Assembly (NCBI GenBank): GCA_964016985.1
Contig: OZ024827.1
Span: 55,802,137 to 55,866,136 of the forward strand
Length of the DNA stretch: 64,000 nucleotides
Direction of reading: 5' to 3'
Source: Anodontia alba
Taxonomy: Eukaryota; Mollusca; Bivalvia; Lucinida; Lucinidae
Shown here one piece after another: positions 10,255 to 20,756 of the stretch; positions within the stretch are counted from its first letter, which is position 1; every line of letters begins with the position of its first letter. The translations under genes and the position numbers were made by a program. The notes beneath the pieces were generated by a model. It worked only from the letters and a program-made list of their open reading frames with translations. It was not told where the DNA came from and did no database searches.

Positions 10255-11335
10255 AGTTCCCAGCAAGCAAAAGATATAGGACCCACATGGGCCACAAATG
10301 GGTATTTATGTGGGTCCTATATGGGCAACCCATAAGGGACTCATGAGGGATTTGCAACATGGTTCCATGTTGGACCCACATGGGCAAAGACATATGGGAA
10401 CTATATGGGTTCAGTAAGGGAAAATCAACCCACATTTATCTTCCAGAAAAAACAACAACAAACTTTTAGACATTTTTACCTAATGATTATAAGTCCCCAG
10501 TCCCAGCCCATATGATGGACTGGTAAGGTCCCAACAGAGAGAGACCTTCGTACACGTGTAAGCTATTGCACATGCGTAGAATTTAGAGGCCTTAAAGATA
10601 TAGGCGTCCTTTTCAATAGTTGGACATGGTGGCCTCATGCGTATTTATATATACCTCAATTTTAAAAGTAATAGGGACATACAAGTTAAAATAAAAATAT
10701 GATCATGAATCGACGTCCGTGTCGGAAAAATAGTCAAGATAAATTTAGTAAATGCATTCATTTTGTAATGAACAAACTATTAATTTTATTTTCTTATTAT
10801 CATTATTATTTGCATTTATGTCAGAAAATTTACTATTTTTTTTTTAATATTTTGTTTATATAGTGGTACACTTGTTCCCCTTAATGCCTATATTGACCCC
10901 ATATGGGTCCCATATAGTAATGGGAGGTCAACATTGGAACCATAGAGGTCCATAGGAGCAATTTGATGCCCCAATTATGTATCTTGAAATTATCATTTTT
11001 CCATGATTATTTCAGTTTTATCTCGGGGTCCCACAGATTAGAATTTATTTTTATAGTTATCTAATTTGATCAATATGCGACCTGTATGGGTCTAATATGG
11101 GCAAAAAAAGCCTATAAAGGGCCCATTTAGGACCCTAATGGGATAAATGCCCAGAATCAGCTCATATGGTTCCCATATATACATGTTTGTTGGCCAAATT
11201 TTACCAATATGGGACATATATGGGTCTTATATGGGCAAAAAAAGCCTATATGGGGCCCATGTAGGACTTGAATGGGATAAATGCTCAGATTCTGCCTATA
11301 TGGGGCCCACATATACATGTTTGCTGGGTTGTTGT
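10255..11335. repeat. CCATATGGG-rich repeat region
   Basis: Two clusters (10,265-10,435 and 10,885-11,320) are crowded with variants of the self-complementary words CCATATGGG, CCCACATGGG and GGGCCCAT, for example TATATGGGCAAAAAAAGCC at 11,091 and 11,218. The second cluster contains two direct ~120-bp copies (about 11,085-11,200 and 11,205-11,325). ORFs on both strands here are by-products of the repeat. The gap 10,440-10,880 is plain AT-rich DNA. Confidence 0.7.
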
Positions 11336-11339
11336 ACAT

Positions 11340-11907
11340 GGCGAGGGAAATAAGTTTTGCTCTCAAAAGGTCAATGTTCTTTCTTTTGACTGGGATAATT
11401 ATTGGAAAACACATTTTATTGACGCTCACTTGAAGTGGAAAAGATATATTCGCCGTGATCAACCCAGACATCTTTGAGTCTCTCACGTCTAAAAGACCCT
11501 TTCTCCTGCATTTATAGCTATTATGAGGGAACAGTTATTATTTAATCTCGTTTCTGCGAGCATCCAAACTGGCTAGCTGTAATCAAAAACAACAAAAATA
11601 CTAAAATAAACAGGTGACCTGCCTGAAATACAAATCCCAAGTATGCGATTATCGGTTGGACAGTCGCAAATTCCGTTTGAAGCCACTGTCCGGTATACCA
11701 CAGTGAGTCTCAAAGGATGAAGTCAAATAGAACATGCTGTTCTTTTAAAAGATTTTCCTATAAAATATTTGAACACAGGAGGATAGCTTATAGAAAAAAT
11801 GTGAGTTATTTTAGTATTAAAATACTCAGTATTCCATTTTGATGCCTTATAAACTGACACCAAAAGCCAGCTAAGCTCTTGTGTTAGTTTCTTATGTACA
11901 TGTAGTG
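11340..11907. other. Unannotated stretch
   Basis: No recognisable gene, repeat or motif. Confidence 0.35.
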
Positions 11908-12138
11908 GGTGGGGTGATTCCGGGACATGTCGGCCCCTAACAAACTCGGCCCCTAACCAACTCGGCCCCTAAAAAGTCGGCCCCGACCAACTCGGTCCCT
12001 AAAAATATTGTTTTATTTGATGGATAGGTGGATAGTTGCACTGTATTTAAACACAAAATGTTTGTTTTTCATTCGACCCTCTGACATCCCCAAAACATGC
12101 CACGACCATAGGCACAGTCCAAAATGTCTGTAATCAAC

Positions 12139-12870
12139 GGGTCCTACTAATCACCCCATGGCATCCCATGGCACCCCACGGCACTAAATTATTTCATTGT
12201 ATTTATTAATTAAATGCTTAAATTACACCAGGGTATTAGTTTTATGTATCAAAATTTGTTTTTGTGATAGTTTAAGGCATTAACCTTACTTCAAGCGATT
12301 ATCTCCGGGTGCCTAAACACCAAGATTCAAACTGAGGCTAAAATATAGCAAAGAAACCAATGATGTAAATTGATAGTCTATCAAAAATAAGTTCTAACTT
12401 AAAATTACATCTTATATTCAAGTTCAAACACAAGTCGTCACTATAAATACTCTGTTTATGTAAATAGAGACAAGTATTATAAAACTATTACTGGCCATCT
12501 AAAACACATGTTTTATGGTAAATATACATATATTTTGATGCCATGGAGTGCCAAAAAAAAAAATACCAGAGTTTTAGACATAATATTTTAAATCAAACAC
12601 AAAGTGATCATCAATATAAATCTCTGTTTATTAAGATGAAGACAAGTCCCAGCAGGCACATGACGATAATACAGTCGTCTCAACGTTGATGCAACATCTT
12701 GACGTTGCATCGACGTTGAGCTGACGTTGTATAAACGTCATGTGCCCGCTGGGGTATTACAAAAATATTCTTGTCCATCTATACATATTTTATGATAAAT
12801 ATGCATATATTTTGATGCCGTGGGGTGCCATGGGGTACTGTGGGGTGCCATGGGGTGATTAGTAGGACCG
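12139..12870. mobile_element. 732-bp TIR element, 9-bp TSD, nested
   Basis: It starts GGGTCCTACTAATCACCCC and ends with the complement ...GGGGTGATTAGTAGGACCG. The arms continue into CCATGGCACCCCACGGCA and its complement. Flanking 9-bp direct repeats GTAATCAAC lie at 12,130-12,138 and 12,871-12,879. Two internal direct copies of ~125 bp (about 12,425-12,552 and 12,595-12,828) differ by the presence of a 106-bp MITE. The terminal GGGT...ACCG and the 9-bp duplication match the element at 9,372-10,237, suggesting one superfamily. Confidence 0.85.
12648..12753. mobile_element. 106-bp MITE with empty-site paralogue
   Basis: CCCAGCAGGCACATGACG at the left faces CGTCATGTGCCCGCTGGG at the right, and the middle (CAACGTTGATGCAAC / GTTGCATCGACGTTG) is also self-complementary, so the whole unit folds into one hairpin. 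The neighbouring repeat copy reads GACAAGTATTATAAAA at about 12,471 where this copy reads GACAAGT-[element]-GTATTACAAAA. That shows the insertion directly and implies duplication of only GT. Confidence 0.85.
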
Positions 12871-14059
12871 GTAATCAACTGTAAATTATATTAGGAAACT
12901 TCACTTTTTAGATCAACAATCTATATAGGCATAATATTTCTATAGATGAGACAGTGTCCTCCAATTCGTTCACTGACTGAGACTGTAATGGGGCGGAGCT
13001 GTTTGCTTTGTATTTATCATAATGGTATAAAGAGAAAAACACTGTCTTGAATAATGGATTTATTACAAAAGGATGCATCAATATAATAACCATGACCTTA
13101 TTCATGTTAGAAAAACAAATGAGATGTGACACGAGATAATGGTACTTGTCGTCCTCTGTAAAGTCATTCTTCAAATGCACATGCTCAGCCATCTAGTGGA
13201 GTTAGATGTTTGATTCATGGTCTAAACCTTCGTCTAGGTCTATATATACTATATATCTGGTGAGTCTGCGATGCACCGGTGCGACTGAGCCTTTGCTGTT
13301 CACAAATGCGATAAGTACCATTATCCCATGTGCTGGCTTAAATAATGCACATGTTTCATGACACTGCAGGGCTTTGGAAGAACAAATAATGCACACGTTT
13401 TATGACAATGCAGCACATACAAAAAAAAAAAAAAATGCACACGTTTCATGACAATGCAGCACAAGTAAGTAAAGAACAAATAAATCATGTTTTAAGGAAA
13501 AACATTCATCTGAGCTTGCAAAGCCACAATTAAGCGACTGCGCATGTCTTTACAATAAAGATGTGGCTGTGAAAATGAAAAAAAAAAAATCAGATTAAAA
13601 TAAAATTGCGTCAATCAAAGACTCAGATCTGTACTTCAGGCCAGTCTATTAAGAGTCTTTGATGACACTCAATCATGAACTCATATAAGATCCAACTTAA
13701 AATAACATAATAAATGAAGATAATGGATATAGATACATGCATTATATTTAAAATATGCAGATTCATAATATGGTCATGTTAAAACATAATTAATGATCAT
13801 TAACAAATATTAGGGGCCGAGTTTGTGGGGGCCGAGTTGGTTAGGGGCCGACTTTGTCAGGGGCCGAGTTTGTTAGGGGCCGAGTTGTTCAGTATCCGGT
13901 GGGGTAGATCAGTTTTCCTTTGAATTTCATTCAAAAATATTCTGCTCCTTGGTGTCTGATATATGTCATGTTTTCAGTTGAAAATATTAACATTTTTTAA
14001 TTGCTTATTAACTGCTTGAAAAACAAAAATGATTATTTATTCCAGGTCTATGGCTTCTA

Positions 14060-15595
14060 GTTTAAATTTACTCTTAAAACTGGTCACCAAAAAATGTCAA
14101 AAAATAGGCCTGAGCAAATAATATAGATCTAGATGAAGGCGCTCTGTTATGCACACATGGTTTTTCAAAGATTTGACCTAATCTTTGAGCTGACATGATT
14201 CAGTTTGGAACCTGACCTAGTTATTGTCAAAACAAACTTTATTACAAAGTTTCATGAAGATCCATTGAAGAATGAAGCCTCTATTGTGTACACAAAGTTT
14301 TTCAATGATTTGACCTACTGTGCTTTCGACATCTTTCAGAAAGTCATTTTTTGCTTGGCGATTTACACAAAAGAAGTAAATTTGCAAACTTTTGTCATGA
14401 TTTAATTTAATGCAAAACCATTTGTCGTAACTACCTTAGTGCACAAACTGTTTTATTCTATTCATTGGATTTTAAAAAATCAAATATTTTCACTTTTTCC
14501 TATATAGTAAAAATGAATGCGAATTTTGCAGAAATCTGTAGGGTAGGTAACTTGGAGGCAGATTTTCAACAAGTTCCGCTTGTTCAATGTTTCTGAAATT
14601 TTCACAATATTGTTGTGAAACATCAATAATTTAAATTCAGCAAAGAAAAGTAAAAAAATATTTTCTTAGACAAAAACTCCAAAAAATCACTTTATTATAT
14701 AGAAATTGCATAGGTCAGACCAATTTTTGGCCGTAATTTTAATTTTACTGTAAACACTGAAACAGAAAAGACAAATGGTTTCTGATTGGATATGGTCAAT
14801 CAGAACAAAATATTTTCATTCAAAATAAAACGCCAAGCAAAAAACGTCTTTCCGAGAGATGTCGAAAGGACAGTAGTGACCTAGCCTTTGAACCAAAATT
14901 ACCCATATTAGACCTTGTCCTAGATATTGTTCATAAAAACATTTGAATGAAATTTTAAAAAATATTCAATGGAAAATGAAGCCTCTGTTGTGTTCACAAG
15001 GTTTTTCTTAGGTTACACCTACTGACCCAGGTTTTTACCGGAAGTGGCCCATATTCGAACTTGACCTAAACACTGTCAAAACAAACATTCTGACAAACCT
15101 TTGCGAACATTCTTGAAAAATGAAGCCTCTGTTGTGTACACAAGGTTTTTTCAATTATTTGACCTAATAACCTAGTTTTCAAATCCACATGACCCATATT
15201 TGAACTTAACATATATATTCTTCAAGCAAACATTCAAAGTTTCACAAAGATTCAATGGAAAATGTATATTATCTATTAAATGTATACAAGGTTTTTCTAA
15301 GATTTGACCTTGTGACCTAGTTTCTGACCTGACATGACGAGTTTCAAACTTGGCCTAGATTTCATGCAGATAAACATTCTGAGAAAGTTGCATTTAGATT
15401 GGATCAAAACTGTGCCCAGATCAACATTCTGATAAAGTTTAATTTAGATTGGATCAAAACTGTGTCCTCTAGAGTTTATATGCAAGCAAAAGTTGACAGA
15501 CAGATGGACAGACTGATGGATGGATGTCCCAACGTACGAAGGACATCATGGTGTCCCAAAAGCTTACCATTAGCACTTCTTGCTCAGGTGACCTA
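14060..15595. repeat. Degenerate ~150-bp tandem repeats (TGACCTAGTTTT type)
   Basis: Recurrent phrases AATGAAGCCTCTGTTGTG, ACAAGGTTTTTC, TTTGACCTA and GACCCATATT repeat at ~130-160-bp spacing through 14,190-14,310 and 14,880-15,420. The block ends with a characteristic tail (GACAGACAGATGGACAGAC... GCTCAGGTGACCTAAAA, 15,495-15,597). A MITE interrupts it at 14,318. No coding content. Confidence 0.75.
14318..14873. mobile_element. 556-bp MITE with TA target duplication
   Basis: Terminal inverted repeats CTGTGCTTTCGACATC at the left and the complement of CTGTCCTTTCGACATC at the right extend imperfectly for ~45 bp (AAAAAACGTCTTTCC / GGCGT). TA flanks both sides (14,316-14,317 and 14,874-14,875). 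The surrounding tandem repeat predicts an uninterrupted TTGACCTAGTGACCTAG, so the insertion duplicated TA. This fits a Tc1/mariner-mobilised MITE. No transposase inside. Confidence 0.85.
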
Positions 15596-15599
15596 AAAG

Positions 15600-17150
15600 T
15601 ATCACAAATCGCCCAAGACACAATAAAATAGGGATAACATGTTGCAAGAATGACCAAAAATGAACTTGTGAGGAACGATCATTTATACAAAAGTAAGTTC
15701 CTCCAACATTTACGCACATTGTCCTGAAGGGGTTTTGTTTTGCAGTAAGTAGTTTTTATGATGTAGGTTGATACTCATACCCACCCTATTGGGGCTACGG
15801 ACTCTACTAGGTGAAGCATAACGCTTTTATTTTTAATCTTTTAAAAGTCCTCTCTTCTGCTAATTTTTGTCAGACAAGACTTTTAACCTATTTCTGTCCA
15901 AACAAAGAACAAGTCACCCATTTTTTTTATCCTTACTATGATTTTCAGAGACCCTGAAGGCTAAGAGGGTAATTGCCTGAAAAATGTCATTGTTTCTAAA
16001 TTCAGTTACAAAAAATGCAGGCGGTTGATTAACATGTCTGTCCTATAATACGCTTGTTTGATGCATTTCTTCTGGCAACTGATATTTTTTCTGTTGTTCA
16101 TTTGTGTTAACTTTGGCCACTTTTCCTGTAACTTGAGGTACTGAAATGGGCCTACGGACTATACATTTTCACATTATTGACAAAGCCATTGTTATGAAGT
16201 ATACTCCAACTGAGTCAAATGACATTATTGTATCAGTGGTTTGCTGACGCTTGACATGATTACATAAAACCTAATTCACACAGCAAAAATGTGATTTTAT
16301 AGATCTCCAAGTACTTTGGTATTGATTTAAAATCTCTGAAGGGTGTTATTTTACTTTTTTGTTCCTTTCAAATCAATAGAATTGTAGTTTAACAAGTTTT
16401 GTAAGTGAAGAATAATAAGATATTGTAAACTGAAACAAAACATCATGGCTGGATTTCCTAAAACCATCTTGTAATGGAACATGTATGTGACAACTCTGGG
16501 GCTACTGACTCTACAGTTACATTAATAGAGGTTAAAAGAGGTATCTACTTTGAGAAAACTGTATTCAACTGATGTCAGCTGGTTTCCTATAGCCTTGTAA
16601 AGTTACAACAATGCACATTTTAATGCACGTGTTGCCTTTTTCTACAGGTTTAGAAGGAATTCTAACAAATACAAAAAACTAATTGTATGAAATCACCCTT
16701 TCTAAACTCTAGAAAATGTATTATCAACTTGTTCATGAAGAATATTGAATGAAAAATGTTTTGAAGTTAATAAGTTTTGAAGTCAACAAGACATATCCCT
16801 GATTATAACATCTAGTAGCATAGCAATTACTTGGTCAGTCAGGGGCTACGGACTCTACAGATTGAATGGCTGAATTCCGATTAATGTCTACTGAAAGTTT
16901 CTGCACCCTGCAGATGGAAACTGTTATTATTAGAGATAATGGTTCAAAATTATTACACAAATAATATTTTAAGCAAAAATGTAACGCAATTGCTGGCATA
17001 AAAATGTCAAAAAGTAACTCCAAGAATTTTTGGGCTGATATCAACGTGTCAGTGGTATACATCAGTAAAGGTTTTGAGAGCTATATAGAGACGTAACTGA
17101 ATAAGTAAGCAAACGAGGCTGCATTCAGATGGTAAATTCTATGAAGCTAT
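15600..17150. repeat. Region with GGGGCTACGGACTCTAC every ~350 bp
   Basis: The word GGGGCTACGGACTCTAC or a close variant occurs at about 15,793, 16,148, 16,498 and 16,842, spacings of about 355, 350 and 344. The sequence between occurrences is strongly diverged, so the block looks like an old tandem array in which one short box has stayed conserved. More copies lie beyond the 30-bp satellite: one inverted at about 18,747 and two direct at about 19,570 and 19,745. No coding frame is evident. Confidence 0.6.
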
Positions 17151-17164
17151 AGTATTTGGACTCA

Positions 17165-18665
17165 TTTAACATGACAGACAATGGGATCAGCGGTGGTCGC
17201 ACATGTGTGTGTCGGGGTGGTCGCAAATGTATGTCTGTGATCAATGATGGTTGCACATGTATGTTGGGTGTCAATGGTTACCGCACATGTCTGGAATCAA
17301 CCTTAGCCTCACATGTAAATGATGGCTGCTCAAGTACTGGGGATCAACTGTCCGTGCATGTATGTTGGGGATCAACGTTGGCGGCACATGTATGTCAGGG
17401 ATCAACTATGGCCGAAAATGTATTTTTGGGATCAGAGGTGGCCACACATCTGTTTTGATGATTAACAGTGGCTGCAAATGTATGTTGGGGATCAACAATG
17501 GCTGCACATATACGTCAGAGATTAATGGTGACCACAAATGTGTGTCTAGGATCAAGTGTGGCTGTACATATATGTTGGGGATCAATGTTGGCTGCACATG
17601 TTTGTTGGAGATCAGTGGTGGCTGCTCATGTATGATAGGGATTAACAGTTGCCGCACATGAATTTTGGGGATCAACGGTGGCAGCACATGTATGTTGGAG
17701 ATAACCGTGAAAGCACATGTATGGTGGGATCAATTAATGTGGACACACATCTATGTTTGAAGATCAATGGTGGCAGGAAATGCGCGTCGAGTATTGATGG
17801 TAGACACACATTTATGTTTGAGATCAAATGTGGCCACACATGTACATGGTGATCTACAGCAAAAGTACATTGGGGATCAACGGCGGCTGCAAATGTATAT
17901 TGGGAATCAATGGCAGCCACGCATTTATACTGGGGATCAATAGTGGCAGGGCATAGATGTCAGGTATCAACAATGTCTGCACATGTATCTTGGGGATCAA
18001 CAGTGGCTGCAAATGGATGTCCGGGATCAGCGGAGGCTGCAAATGGATGTCCGGGATCAACAGTGACTGCAAATTATTATATATGAGATCAACAGTAACT
18101 GCACATGTATACAGGGAACATGAAGGCTAGGGATCAATGGTGGTTGCGCATATATGTCGGGGATCAGCGGTGACCACACATATATATATATCAGGGATCA
18201 ATGGTGGCTGCACATGTATGTCGGAGATCAACGTTGGCCACGCATATATGTAGGTGATGAACCGTGGTCATGTATATACGTTGGAGATAAAGGTGGCCGC
18301 ACATGTATATCTGGGATTAAGGGTGACTGCACATGTATGCTAGGTATCAATGGTGACTGACCATACATGTATGCTGGGATCAACGGTGGTCCCACATATA
18401 TGCTGGGGATCAGCGTTGGCCCTTCATGTATATCGAGGATCAAGGGTGGCCGCACGTCCAAGGTAGCCGCACATGAATGTTGGGGATCAGCGGTGGACAC
18501 ATGTATGTAGCAGATCAACGGTGGCCGCGCATAATTGTGAGGATCAACAGTGGCTGCACATGTATGTCAGCAATCAAATGTGGCTGGGTATGTATGTCTG
18601 GGGATCAATGGTTGCCACAAAATGTATGTTGGGGATCAATGGTGGCCGCACATGTTCTATGGTGG
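17165..18665. repeat. 30-bp satellite, ~45-50 copies
   Basis: Units of about 30 bp centre on GGGATCAACRGTGGCYGC followed by ACATGTATGTTG. Copies differ at several positions but the period is held for 1.5 kb. Because 30 is a multiple of three, long frames open by chance on both strands (10-residue repeats such as GINGGCTCML on plus, LLIPNIHLQP on minus), but each is broken repeatedly, so I call it non-coding. The ACATGT palindrome is the best conserved part. There are no unique spacers, so it is not CRISPR-like. Confidence 0.9.
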
Positions 18666-18851
18666 TTGCAAATATAAATTATGTTTTAAGCACTATAGCC
18701 TGAAAACAAGAGTTTCAGTATAGGCATTTCATTGAAAGACACATTTGTAGAGTCTGTAGCCCCTAGCTACCTCATTAGAATTAAAACAAAAAAATCATTT
18801 ATTCTGAAAGCATTCAATGTTTTGTTTTAAAAAATGGTTTTGTACATTAAA

Positions 18852-19326
18852 CAGGCTTTCAAGCGGGCCCTACTTTTCCTACTATTCCTACTTTTCCCTA
18901 CTTTTTTTTTGTGTTCCTACTTTTCCCTCCTTTTTTCTGAAAATGCACTACTATCCTTACTTTTTAGTCCAAAAATGTTTGAAGTGACCAAAAACTGTAA
19001 TTTTTTTCCTCGCTCGCTCAAAGTTTGTAAAAATTGGATCAACTTAATCTGAGCAGTCACGATGCAAAAGTTTATGAAATATTTTTACTTCAGTTGTAAC
19101 TCCTTTTTGGAACATTTATTTTGGTATTTCCTTACCATGGTTATATAATGTTATTGTTCAGAGAAAACTGTTTTCTTATTTTATCTTTTTCTAAGTCTGA
19201 AAACACTCAGAACATCCCTACTATCCCTACTTTTCTTGATCTAAATTCCTACTTTTGCCCTACTTTTTCAAAATTTTGAGCCCTACTTTATCCCTACTTT
19301 TTCACTGGAGGGCACTTGAAAGCCTG
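18852..19326. mobile_element. Pyrimidine-rich MITE, CAGGCTTTCAAG ends
   Basis: It starts CAGGCTTTCAAGCGGGCCC and ends GGGCACTTGAAAGCCTG. Direct repeats ATTAAA lie at 18,846-18,851 and 19,327-19,332. Each end carries several iterations of CCCTACTTTT in the same direction, so one strand is strongly pyrimidine-rich. The CAGGC terminus resembles hAT MITEs, which make 8-bp duplications; only six bases match here. No transposase. Confidence 0.75.
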
Positions 19327-19332
19327 ATTAAA

Positions 19333-20365
19333 TTATGTCTCCAAAACTATCAAAATCACCTAAACCAATATATTCAGTTGTCTACAAATTTCACTTTTAC
19401 TAGGTAACTTGGTCTTATTTGTGTCATAATCATCCTAGGCACTATTTATAAGAATGATTATTTTCCAAAATGTTATTTCTTTTTTAACCTTTGCTTAGAG
19501 GTAATGTACAAGGAAAGTTTAACAAAGGTTCTATGGCATAAAATCATTTTATGCATTATAGAAAAACAGGGGCTACGGACTCTGCAGGGCTATGGACAGC
19601 ATTTTCTCAGCCGTATCTAAGCCGCATATTGAGACAGCTTGAATCCCTTTGGTATGTCAATTAGGTCTGCTGCCATGCAATGGAAAATGAAAGCTTTGTT
19701 GGAATTTAAGACTAACATGATGATGCTATGATAAATGAGAAATAGGGGCTACGGACTACGAAAAAATGGCTTTTTCCAGGTGCTCGACGTGTAATATCTG
19801 TGCTGTTTAGAAGTATAAAGAGCCTTTTCTTTTAGACTTTTATATCTAAATTCATTTGCAGAATAACAGAAACACTCATTAAATACCTTATACTATGCTT
19901 AAAATGCTTCTAATTGTGGGAACCTCAAAAATTGAAAAAGCATAACGAATGACAGCATCTACCTTATCTGGCATATCCCAAGTGATATTGCATCAATTTT
20001 TAATCCGTAAACTGCAGAATTTAGGGGAGTTATATCATCATATCACAAAAGTTTTGTTTTTCCCACCTAGCAGTACATATTGAAAATGTCAGCTTTGAAA
20101 AATGAAGGAAAAAATCTTGCAACAGCATAACGCGCAAAAAATGCCTTTATTTTCAGCACATCTAGCTAGTTTTCTCCAAGTCGGATGGTCGCAGATACCC
20201 AAAACTATATATGTACATGAAGGTTATTCAACTGCGGATCCAGCAGTTTAAAACTTATACTTATCTGGTTTGATTACAGCTTTTTATCTTCATATAACAT
20301 AGCTCAACCACAAAATCCCTACTTTATTGTGTCCTAGCCGAAATACATATGACATAACCTTGAAT
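19333..20365. other. Unannotated, with two ~175-bp-spaced GGGGCTACGGACT boxes
   Basis: The boxes at about 19,570 and 19,745 continue the family seen at 15.8-16.9 kb, and GCATAACG words recur nearby (19,940, 20,127, also 15,817). Nothing else recognised. Confidence 0.45.
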
Positions 20366-20369
20366 TTCC

Positions 20370-20755
20370 CATTTACATGTAGAATTTTACATGTAAAATT
20401 TTACGTGTAGAATTATTCGTGTAACTTTTAATCACCAAATTGTATTCCTAGATTTACATGTTGAATTTTACGTGTAGAATTTGACATGTAAATCTGAAAA
20501 TTTGTGATCTTGACATGTATAAATGCATCAAAAATACCTGTTCATGGAAAATTTACATGCAGTTACATGTCACTATGCGGAAAAACATGTAATTACATGT
20601 AAAATTTTACATGTCTCTTCTCATCAGTTGTTCTCCCCTTTTTGTTTTTTATGTACTAACACGTAAAAGCGTGTAAATGGAGGTGCCAATACTCCGCATT
20701 ATCTGGCATTACATGTAAAGACACGTAAATACATGTCTTTACATGTTTTTTATCG
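20370..20755. repeat. ACATGTAA/TTACATGT-rich palindromic repeat
   Basis: The self-complementary words TTACATGTAA, TTTACATGT and ACGTGTAAA occur about twenty times in under 400 bp, arranged in both orientations with irregular spacing. This gives many possible overlapping hairpins and no unique unit. Confidence 0.75.
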
Positions 20756-20756
20756 C

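Larger units (their letters stand above)
11916..13897. mobile_element. ~2-kb TIR element with GGCCGAG subterminal repeats
   Basis: The left end carries four to five iterations of ACTCGGCCCCTAAC (11,930-12,000). The right end carries the complement, GGGGCCGAGTTGGTTA (13,812-13,885), in inverted orientation. Direct 8-bp repeats GGTGGGGT flank it at 11,908-11,915 and 13,898-13,905. No transposase is visible, so it is non-autonomous. The interior holds the independent TIR element at 12,139-12,870 and, near 13,340-13,465, three copies of AATGCACACGTTTCATGACA. The terminal bases are only loosely symmetric, so the ends could be off by a few bases. Confidence 0.75.

Noticed and set aside
11157..11486. 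109-codon minus-strand ORF
   Set aside because: It lies half in the CCATATGGG repeat and half in unique sequence with no motif; likely chance.
17165..18665. CRISPR-like array of ~30-bp repeats
   Set aside because: Repeats are contiguous and degenerate, with no unique spacers, in a eukaryotic sequence context.
17156..18703. Several overlapping ORFs of 60-100 codons with 10-residue repeats on both strands
   Set aside because: They are by-products of a 30-bp satellite whose period is a multiple of three; frames break every few units and occur equally on the complementary strand.
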